Assembly (NCBI GenBank): GCA_910579145.1
Contig: CAJTTQ010000008.1
Span: 1-14,507, forward strand
DNA length: 14,507 bases
Reading direction: 5' to 3'
From: an uncultured Eubacterium sp.
Lineage (GTDB): Bacteria; Bacillota; Clostridia; Lachnospirales; Lachnospiraceae
Under the pieces are notes generated by a model. It searched no databases. It was not told where the DNA came from and saw nothing but the letters and a program-made list of their open reading frames with translations. Below, one piece after another: positions 7,588-13,116 of this stretch. The position numbers and the translations under genes are program-made. Every line of letters begins with the position of its first letter. Positions within the stretch are counted from its first letter, which is position 1.

Positions 7588-8610
7588 TCATTCCGCATTA
7601 TTTTTCCGGGAGAGCGATCCGCTCCGTTTCATCGGGAGAGCGATTCGCTCGTCACTCAGCTTCTTCTGCCGCTCCAGCCGCTGTTTTAAGCTCTTCAAAA
7701 ACCTGTCATTCCCGAGTACCGTAAGCATCGGCCCAAAAGACAGCACCTCGATCAATAGTTCCGTTTCCATGCTCTGATTGTAATAGATCAGACATTCATA
7801 AGTATCTTCATCTATTTTCACCGTATTCTTCTCATAATTGGCAAAATGAAGCATCGCCCGCTCCAGCGCGTTCCGCTTGTTGACGATGCGCAGCCGCAGC
7901 GGCTCTTTATAATAAGAACCCCGAATGGCCGCGTTCAGGTCCACATCGGCAGATAGTTTTTGGTCCGTCAGTGTGACATGATCAATGCGGGCAACGTTTA
8001 ATATCTCCAGTTTTACGTTCCGATGTCTTGTGCGCTCCAGCGCAAGAACGCGGAATTTATCGTTTTTCACCGAGTACTCCAACCGGGCGGGGACATAGTA
8101 GTGGTGTACCCTCACACCGCGCGGAGACGTGTAGTCGAGATCGACATACTGCCTGTTTTTCTGCGCGGTGAGCAGAGTGCGGAAATTGGTGCGGTATGTG
8201 TCGTCGTCATAGGGGTCGCCGTCGGCAAACCGGTCATAGTAATAAAACTGCTCCTGCTTCCAGAGCGGAGGCACGTCCGACAGCATCGAATCCAGTGATT
8301 CCCGCTGCTCCCGGCTCAGAAACAACCCGATGCGCGGGTCTGCCAGTAACGCCTTGAGATAACGCTTTTCGAGCTCCGTGAGCGGAGTCAGGAAATCGGG
8401 GGCGATCTTCGATAGAAAATGCGCTCCCTCTCTCTCAAACAACTGCCAGGCGCCCGACTCGATCTTCGGGATGATCGCGAGCATGCTCTCCTCAAACCCC
8501 TCCTCGCGGATCCGCCCGCACATATCCTCGATCGTGACGGCGTCCTGGCGGCAGAGCAGATGCCGCAGCACCTGATAATAGCAGTTATGTATTTCGGTAA
8601 ATAGTTCCAT
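7588..8610 (-). CDS. WYL-domain transcriptional regulator, second of a pair
   Basis: 340 aa. A helical N-terminal region (about 1-65, weak winged-helix character) is followed by a WYL domain at about 143-215, with the strands YVDLDYTSPRG and HHYYVPARLEYS and a later RVLALERTRHRN segment, then a C-terminal part (about 230-310). WYL domains are Sm-like folds thought to bind nucleic-acid or nucleotide ligands and usually control defence or stress genes. The reading frame extends upstream to 8778, but that part overlaps the preceding gene deeply. ATG 8610 has GGAGAGG (8617-8623) six bases before it and gives a 26-base overlap with the stop of the first WYL gene, typical of translational coupling. 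The C-terminal tail is basic. Probable partner of the first WYL protein; a repressor or activator role cannot be told. Confidence 0.83.
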   Translation of the reverse strand: MELFTEIHNCYYQVLRHLLCRQDAVTIEDMCGRIREEGFEESMLAIIPKIESGAWQLFEREGAHFLSKIAPDFLTPLTELEKRYLKALLADPRIGLFLSREQRESLDSMLSDVPPLWKQEQFYYYDRFADGDPYDDDTYRTNFRTLLTAQKNRQYVDLDYTSPRGVRVHHYYVPARLEYSVKNDKFRVLALERTRHRNVKLEILNVARIDHVTLTDQKLSADVDLNAAIRGSYYKEPLRLRIVNKRNALERAMLHFANYEKNTVKIDEDTYECLIYYNQSMETELLIEVLSFGPMLTVLGNDRFLKSLKQRLERQKKLSDERIALPMKRSGSLSRKNNAE

Positions 8611-9862
8611 CCGCGTCCTCTCCCCCATTCTCGATCTGGTATTTGCGGTACATCTCCTGAAGATCATGATAAAAGCGCTTTTCAACCGATTCTGACGTAC
8701 ATTCAATCGCCACAATCCGGCCGGTAAACGTGCGGATCCAGGGCAGCATTTCATTACAGTCAAATACCTTGGTCTCATAGCGGTACAAATTTTCCGCGAT
8801 CTTTGTCACCGTCCCGCCCCGTCCCTCGCTTTTGAGGCGGTTCACGATATACGACTCCCACGGTTCTGCGATCTGCAGCGTCATCGTCAGCGTATCCGAG
8901 CGGTGTCCGTTCTCGCCCTGAAACGAGACGCCCCACACCTGCTGCCTGTTCCGGTCGAGCCGCGCCCGCAATTCGTCATACCGCTCCGATTCTTCCATCA
9001 GGCGGACGCTTTTGACCGCATCGAGGCGAAAACAGGTAAACCGTTTATTGCGGCTGACATAGGCGCACAAAAAGCGGCGGCCGCTCCTCGTACTCGTAAA
9101 CACCTGCAGCGGCGTACAGACCGCCGTGTTTCCGTTCCTGCTGCGGACACTTCTGATTTCCAGCCGCACCTTTCGCTTCTGCTCCATCGCGTCCAAAAGC
9201 GCCAGCAAAACCTCGTCCTCCAATGTATGTACAAAAAAGCTGTGTTTGACCCGGAACGTGCGGTTTCCTGTGTCAAACTGCTCAGACAGTTCATTTCCCA
9301 CGATGCCGAATACATCCGCCATCTGATAAAACGCCAGCGCGTCTTTCACATTTTCATTGTCTTTCAGCCACGCCGCCAGCGCGCGGTCCAGAGAGTACAC
9401 GACCGTCTTTCCGTTTTTTCCCTTTTCGAGAAGCCCTTCCTTCGCGTACGCGTTGCATTTGCGGCGGATCGTCTGGGCGTCATAGAGAACTTCATACTCG
9501 TCGAGCAGGCAGTCGGTGATCTCCTCGACATTTCTCGCGGCGCCGTCCTGCAAAAGATCGAGAATGAGAAAATGCAGGACAATATCATTATCCGTAAAGC
9601 TTTTCGTCTTCCACACCCGGAACAACGGGTTCGTATCGAGAAGATTGCTGTCGATGGCCAGGGAAATATTGGAGCCACCGGACACGTAGTCCTTTCTCAC
9701 ATAGCTGCCGAGCCAGCTCTCGAGCCGTCTCCGCTCATTGTCGTACGTCCGGGGGCTTTTATAGTCAAATTCATCCCGCGTTTTGAAGCCATAGACGAAG
9801 AAATCCCGGATGTATTCCCTCGTTTTGGGAAAACGCTTTACCAGTTCCTGAAAATCTGACAT
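8585..9862 (-). CDS. WYL-domain transcriptional regulator, first of a pair
   Basis: 425 aa from ATG 9862. A helical N-terminal region, a winged-helix region at about 90-160 (ending in a LLEKGKNGKTVVYSLDRA wing), a WYL domain at about 215-290 (VRLEIRSVRSRNG, then TPLQVFTSTRSGRRFLCAYV and FRLDAVKSVRL) and a C-terminal WCX-like extension (about 320-405). It probably binds DNA through the winged helix and a ligand through WYL. The frame is open to 10063, but GAGGTGG (9866-9872) supports the start at 9862, and the longer form would read through the promoter. It heads the WYL-WYL-PHP operon and diverges from rtcB, so rtcB and its own operon are the likely targets. A WYL-regulated rtcB differs from the sigma54-type RtcR control known in E. 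coli. Confidence 0.87.
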   Translation of the reverse strand: MSDFQELVKRFPKTREYIRDFFVYGFKTRDEFDYKSPRTYDNERRRLESWLGSYVRKDYVSGGSNISLAIDSNLLDTNPLFRVWKTKSFTDNDIVLHFLILDLLQDGAARNVEEITDCLLDEYEVLYDAQTIRRKCNAYAKEGLLEKGKNGKTVVYSLDRALAAWLKDNENVKDALAFYQMADVFGIVGNELSEQFDTGNRTFRVKHSFFVHTLEDEVLLALLDAMEQKRKVRLEIRSVRSRNGNTAVCTPLQVFTSTRSGRRFLCAYVSRNKRFTCFRLDAVKSVRLMEESERYDELRARLDRNRQQVWGVSFQGENGHRSDTLTMTLQIAEPWESYIVNRLKSEGRGGTVTKIAENLYRYETKVFDCNEMLPWIRTFTGRIVAIECTSESVEKRFYHDLQEMYRKYQIENGGEDADGTIYRNT

Positions 9863-9865
9863 CGT

Positions 9866-9872
9866 CCACCTC
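9866..9872 (-). promoter_or_regulatory. Ribosome binding site fixing the first WYL start
   Basis: GAGGTGG just before ATG 9862. It decides against the longer open frame beginning at 10063, which would include the promoter and leader. Confidence 0.7.
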
Positions 9873-9881
9873 ATTTCTGCG

Positions 9882-9909
9882 CGGAACTTCCGTTCCGTGG
9901 CTTTTTTTA
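9882..9909 (+). terminator. Hairpin with T-run on the plus strand, within the WYL leader
   Basis: CGGAAC (9882-9887), a four-base loop, GTTCCG (9892-9897), then TGGC and seven T. Read on the plus strand this has the form of a small rho-independent terminator, facing the rtcB promoter. Read on the minus strand it is a six-base-pair hairpin with a GGAA (GNRA) loop ten bases upstream of the first WYL ribosome binding site. No plus-strand gene ends here, so its purpose is uncertain. Confidence 0.4.
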
Positions 9910-9966
9910 CGCATATCCGTTGTTTGCGGCGGCCGGCAAGGCGCACACAAACCCGCTCTTCCCGTA

Positions 9967-9995
9967 AGTATATCACAAATTTTTTCCAGCGTAAA
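9967..9995 (-). promoter_or_regulatory. Promoter of the WYL-WYL-PHP operon
   Basis: Minus strand: TTTACG (9990-9995), a 17-base spacer and TATACT (9967-9972), with TGA directly before the -10 giving an extended -10 (TGATATACT). Start near 9960, leader about 98 bases. The -35 is moderate, so the extended -10 probably matters. Confidence 0.65.
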
Positions 9996-9997
9996 TC

Positions 9998-10010
9998 AAG
10001 TTCGCAACTT
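9998..10010. promoter_or_regulatory. Inverted repeat between the divergent promoters, candidate operator
   Basis: AAGTT-CGC-AACTT, a perfect five-base inverted repeat around a three-base centre. It abuts the -35 of the WYL promoter (9990-9995) and lies just upstream of the rtcB promoter region. This is the place where one bound dimer could control both directions. The WYL proteins are the obvious candidates, by position only. Confidence 0.5.
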
Positions 10011-10035
10011 TTTTGAAATGATTCCCACCGCCTCC

Positions 10036-10046
10036 TGGTATATACT
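10036..10046 (+). promoter_or_regulatory. Probable rtcB promoter, extended -10
   Basis: TGGTATATACT contains TGN followed by TATATA (10039-10044), an extended -10. A TTGAAA at 10013-10018 could be the -35, but the spacer of 20 bases is too long for a standard promoter, which hints at activator dependence. Start near 10051. Confidence 0.5.
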
Positions 10047-10063
10047 GGCATCATCCGATACAA

Positions 10064-10099
10064 AAGCGGCGGCTGAGAAACGCGCCGCTTCGTGTTTTT
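10064..10099 (+). terminator. Terminator-like hairpin in the rtcB leader, candidate attenuator
   Basis: AAGCGGCG (10064-10071), an 11-base loop, CGCCGCTT (10083-10090): eight perfect base pairs, then CGTG and five T (10095-10099). It sits between the rtcB promoter and its ribosome binding site. No plus-strand gene ends upstream, so it is more likely part of the rtcB leader than the end of another transcript. Confidence 0.5.
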
Positions 10100-10148
10100 C
10101 CCTTCATGTAGGTCGGTCTTTCTATAAGATCAGAAAGGAGAGGATGAT

Positions 10149-11381
10149 ATGTTTGTACTGTATAACGATCGCACCAGATTTCCGGTGAAGATCTGGCTGG
10201 AAGATGAAAGTAAACTGGAGGATACATGTCTGGAACAGGCCTATCACCTGTCCCAGCTCCCATTTTTACATAAATGGGTCTGCCTGATGCCGGATACCCA
10301 TACGGGAAAAGGAATGCCGATCGGCGGCGTGATCGCCACCAAAGACGTGATCATCCCGAACGCCGTAGGCGTGGACATCGGATGCGGCATGGATTTCATC
10401 CCCACAAATGTCCGCGTCGAAGATATCAAAGACGTTCAGACCGGAAACGGTACGATGATCCAGACGATGATCGGCAATATCATGCGGGCGATCCCGCTCA
10501 ATATGGAGCGCTACAAAGTGCCGCAGCCGTCTGACGTACTCGACGGCGCCAAACAGGAAATGGAAAAATATACCGATGATCCGGAACTCATTCCACTGAT
10601 CGACGACGGCTATTTTCAGGTGGGAAGCCTCGGGGGCGGCAACCATTTTATCGAACTGCAGGAGGATCAGGACGGATACCTCTGCCTGATGATCCATTCG
10701 GGCAGCCGCCATTTGGGAAAAGAGATCTGCGACCATTTCCATCAAAAGGCAAGGGAGCTGAACCAGATGTGGTACAGCGAGGTCAAGGAGCAATACCGTC
10801 TGGCGTTCCTGCCTGTCCGCTCCGACGAGGGACAGCGCTACATCCACTGGATGAACCTGGCGATGGATTACGCCTTTGAAAACCGCGCCCGTATGCTGGA
10901 TAAAACATGTTCCATCATCGAGGAGATCGTGCTGAAACACACCGGCCACCGGCCGGAATTCGGGGACGAGATCAACTGCCACCACAATTACGCGGCGCTG
11001 GAAAACCACTACGACGCCAACGTCTGGGTACACCGCAAGGGCGCGACCCGCGTGCGCGAGGGCGAACTGGCCGTCATACCGGGCGCGATGGGCTCGTACA
11101 GCTATGTCGTGCAGGGAAAGGGCCACAAAGAATCGTTCTGTACGTCCTCTCACGGCGCGGGCCGGAGTTATTCCCGCACCGGCGCGAAACAGGCATTTTC
11201 CGTCGAGCAGGTGATCGTGGACCTGAAAGAACAGGGCGTCATCCTCGGCAAGCGGAAGAAAAACGACGTCGCCGAGGAATGCCGCTTTGCCTACAAAGAT
11301 ATCGATGAAGTCATGGAACAACAGAAGGATATGGTCACACCAATCCGCAAATTAAAAACCGTTGGTGTCGTAAAAGGTTAG
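10149..11381 (+). CDS. rtcB: RNA-splicing ligase RtcB
   Basis: 410 aa, nearly the length of E. coli RtcB (408). It joins RNA 3'-phosphate or 2',3'-cyclic-phosphate ends to 5'-OH ends using GTP and Mn2+, in tRNA repair or splicing. Signature motifs: MPDTHTGKGMPIGG (47-60), GVDIGCGMD with metal ligands Asp76 and Cys79, GGGNHF (162-167) with His166, HSGSRHLG (183-190), NCHHNY (276-281), HRKGATR (295-301), SSHGAGR (333-339) with His335, the expected guanylylated residue, and C-terminal KTVGVVKG. All key residues are intact. AGAAAGGAGAGG gives a strong ribosome binding site just before ATG 10149. No archease or RtcA gene is visible. It diverges from the WYL operon and is followed by a tRNA-like RNA and an SPFH gene, a setting that favours a role in RNA damage repair. 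Confidence 0.97.
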   Translation: MFVLYNDRTRFPVKIWLEDESKLEDTCLEQAYHLSQLPFLHKWVCLMPDTHTGKGMPIGGVIATKDVIIPNAVGVDIGCGMDFIPTNVRVEDIKDVQTGNGTMIQTMIGNIMRAIPLNMERYKVPQPSDVLDGAKQEMEKYTDDPELIPLIDDGYFQVGSLGGGNHFIELQEDQDGYLCLMIHSGSRHLGKEICDHFHQKARELNQMWYSEVKEQYRLAFLPVRSDEGQRYIHWMNLAMDYAFENRARMLDKTCSIIEEIVLKHTGHRPEFGDEINCHHNYAALENHYDANVWVHRKGATRVREGELAVIPGAMGSYSYVVQGKGHKESFCTSSHGAGRSYSRTGAKQAFSVEQVIVDLKEQGVILGKRKKNDVAEECRFAYKDIDEVMEQQKDMVTPIRKLKTVGVVKG

Positions 11382-11526
11382 CGTATCACGCATACGGTAT
11401 CCACGCGCCAGCGGCCTGAAATGAGAAAATAATTTATTGTGTCAGGGCATCGGAAGCCACTTCCTGCCCGGCGGTGCCGGCAGCTTACTGTCCGGTATAT
11501 CATAGATTGTTTTACCAGGGAGACTG
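11382..11526 (+). other. rtcB 3' region, hairpins but no clear terminator
   Basis: No gene seen. Directly after the rtcB stop is CGTAT-CACGC-ATACG (11382-11396), a small hairpin. Further on come GGAAG-CCA-CTTCC (11452-11464), then CTGCC and GGC (11464-11472) pairing with GCC and GGCAG (11476-11483), eight pairs with one bulged C. None has a T-run, so rtcB transcription may continue into the tRNA-like RNA and the SPFH gene. Confidence 0.5.
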
Positions 11527-11562
11527 TCCTTAGGAAACTATCCTTAGGAGAGTATCCTTAGG
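11527..11562 (+). repeat. Three direct repeats of TCCTTAGG, period 14
   Basis: TCCTTAGG occurs at 11527-11534, 11541-11548 and 11555-11562, exactly 14 bases apart; the first two spacers are similar (AAACTA, AGAGTA). The core CCTTAGG is near-palindromic. Each copy begins TCCTTA, complementary to TAAGGA at 11645-11650 in the tRNA-like RNA downstream. Confidence 0.8.
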
Positions 11563-11613
11563 CGGCAGCCCTTCCACCCGGCTTCAAGAGGTAACTCCTT
11601 TTGCAGCCTCACA

Positions 11614-11727
11614 TTTGTGTTTTTGGGGGTTCGAATCCCTCCCGTAAGGACGGATACTCAATTGGTAGAGTGCACAAGAAATTCGGCAGGACTTGTAAAG
11701 TCTGCGGTTCGACTCCGCACAGATCCA
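11614..11727 (+). ncRNA. tRNA-like RNA with T arm, capped mini-acceptor, D arm and second T arm
   Basis: First T arm 11625-11641: GGGGG and CCCTC around loop TTCGAAT. Mini-acceptor 11642-11653: CCGT-AAGG-ACGG. Two bases AT, then D arm 11656-11671: ACTC, loop AATTGGTA, GAGT. One base (G11672), then CACAA (11673-11677) pairs with TTGTG (11615-11619), leaving five T (11620-11624) as a variable loop. These are canonical tRNA spacings in circularly permuted order, with the acceptor shortened to four pairs and capped by a tetraloop. A second T arm lies at 11703-11719: TGCGG, loop TTCGACT, CCGCA, preceded by ACTTGTAAAGTC. The D arm can instead pair onward, ACAAG (11674-11678) with CTTGT (11692-11696), leaving a 13-base anticodon loop and a weak GGAT/ATCC acceptor. 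No normal anticodon or full acceptor, so not a translating tRNA. True 5' and 3' ends are unknown. Confidence 0.75.
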
Positions 11728-12006
11728 TACCTTTATCCCGACTTCCGGCGGCCTGTCATTGTCTCCCGAGGAATTTCTTATTCCCGGAAAACGTGCGGGT
11801 GTGCCAGTCCGGCTGCTGCCTGGATGCAGGGGATACCGCAGGGAGAGAAGGGGGAACAGCAGGTGGGACAAGAAAAGGCGTCCATCCTGTCCTTCCCTCC
11901 GGACATCTGCTCAACCGGCATTCCGCATCCGGCCGGACGAAGAAGGGATACGGGTATGGAAAAAAAAATTGTCTTTAAAGCTTATTATGCGAGGAGGAAT
12001 GTTAAG
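11728..12006 (+). other. Leader between the tRNA-like RNA and the SPFH gene
   Basis: No convincing gene. The SPFH frame is open upstream from 11617, but that part would translate the tRNA-like RNA and lacks a ribosome binding site. A small hairpin, TGTCC and GGACA at about 11888-11906, is visible; no T-run terminator and no clear promoter. GAGGAGG at 11991-11997, nine bases before ATG 12007, is a near-perfect ribosome binding site and sets the SPFH start. Confidence 0.6.
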
Positions 12007-13116
12007 ATGAGATATATCATAAAAGAAAATCAGGCCGCTTTTGTTTTGAAACACGGAATCTTTCAGAAAATGCTCCTGACCGGGAAGTACTATCTTCCCT
12101 TAATGGCCGGCTACCAGATCGTGACGGAAACGATGAACGGCGTTCTTGATTACAAAGGCGTCCCCTATCAGATCCTGGCAAAAGACCCCGCGTTTTCGGA
12201 TTCCACCGTACATATCGAGATACCGGACGGCTCGGTCGGTCTCATCTATATCAACGGGAAACTGACCGCTTACGCGACACGAAAAGAGTATACATTCTGG
12301 AACGTATTCGACAAATACGAGATCAAGATCATCTCCATGACAGAAACCGAGATCGGGGAAGACGTCACAAAACAGATGCTCTCTCTCATTCCGGCGAACC
12401 TGCACACCGACGTCCAGATCAGTGAGGGGGAAACCGGCCTGCTTTACTACGACAATGTATTAAAACGGCAGCTATCCAAAGGCTCCTATCATTTCTGGAA
12501 TTACAACCACAAAGTCACCTGCCGCATTATTGATATGAGGCAGAAGCAGCTCGACATCACCGGGCAGGAAATCCTCACCAGGGATAAGATTGGCATCCGC
12601 ATGAATGTCACCTGTCTCTATAAGATCCGAGATGCCGTGGAGTTCGTGGAAACGATCTCCGATCTGAACGGGCAGCTCTACTCTGCCGTGCAGCTTGCCA
12701 TCCGGGAAATCGTGGGAAATATTAAGCTCGATGAGATTCTGGAGGCAAAAGAGCGCATTTCCGGCGAGATCTACGCGGTGCTGAAAGAGCGGGAAGAAAT
12801 GTTCTGCGTGAACTTCCTGACTGCCGGCATCAAGGACATCATACTGCCCGGTGAGATCCGTGACATTATGAATTCCGTTCTCGTCGCCGAAAAGCAGGCG
12901 CAGGCAAATGTCATTTCCCGGCGGGAAGAGGTGGCTTCCACCCGCTCCCTGCTCAACACGGCCAGGCTCATGGACGAGAATAAGACTCTCTACAAGCTGA
13001 AAGAGCTGGAGTATCTGGAGAAGATCTGCGAAAAAGTCGGCGAGGTATCCATCAACGGCAACGCGGGGATCGTGGAACAGCTGGGGCTTTTGACTGGCTC
13101 GGCAAGGATGGGGTGA
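12007..13116 (+). CDS. SPFH/Band-7 (slipin-like) protein
   Basis: 369 aa. The SPFH core (about 170-310) shows the slipin pattern: RIIDMRQKQLDITGQEILTR, then RMNVTCLYKIRDAVEFV, SAVQLAIREIVG, LDEILEAKERI and a charged helix (AEKQAQANVISRREEVAST, about 294-312). Ahead of it, three copies of a beta-rich unit can be read at about 4-30, 71-98 and 136-165, each following the scheme I-x-E/D-x-x-x-G/A-x-x, two to four hydrophobics, then K-x-Y-x-F/L. No N-terminal transmembrane helix is visible, unlike ordinary slipins and stomatins. SPFH proteins form ring or cage oligomers; here a cytoplasmic scaffold for RNA repair with RtcB and the tRNA-like RNA is plausible by context. Start set by GAGGAGG (11991-11997). 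Its last 65 bases overlap the convergent deacetylase gene. Confidence 0.87.
   Translation: MRYIIKENQAAFVLKHGIFQKMLLTGKYYLPLMAGYQIVTETMNGVLDYKGVPYQILAKDPAFSDSTVHIEIPDGSVGLIYINGKLTAYATRKEYTFWNVFDKYEIKIISMTETEIGEDVTKQMLSLIPANLHTDVQISEGETGLLYYDNVLKRQLSKGSYHFWNYNHKVTCRIIDMRQKQLDITGQEILTRDKIGIRMNVTCLYKIRDAVEFVETISDLNGQLYSAVQLAIREIVGNIKLDEILEAKERISGEIYAVLKEREEMFCVNFLTAGIKDIILPGEIRDIMNSVLVAEKQAQANVISRREEVASTRSLLNTARLMDENKTLYKLKELEYLEKICEKVGEVSINGNAGIVEQLGLLTGSARMG

Noticed and set aside
8611..8778. Longer start for the second WYL gene at 8778
   Set aside because: Would overlap the first WYL gene by 194 bases; GGAGAGG at 8617-8623 supports ATG 8610.
8903..9859. 318-codon plus-strand open frame across the first WYL gene
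   Set aside because: Lies antisense to a gene with recognisable domains; composition is typical of a reverse-frame shadow.
9863..10063. Longer start for the first WYL gene at 10063
   Set aside because: The extension would run through the promoter and leader and is rich in basic residues without homology; GAGGTGG at 9866-9872 supports 9862.
10266..11321. 351-codon open frame antisense to rtcB
   Set aside because: A shadow of the GC-rich rtcB coding sequence; no family motifs and no ribosome binding site, while rtcB motifs are complete.
11652..11727. A functional tRNA gene
   Set aside because: D arm and T arm are good, but the acceptor has only about four pairs, the anticodon loop would be 13 bases and no normal U33-anticodon context exists.
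11617..12006. N-terminal extension of the SPFH open frame (130 codons)
   Set aside because: It would translate through the tRNA-like RNA, has no ribosome binding site, and GAGGAGG at 11991-11997 clearly marks ATG 12007.
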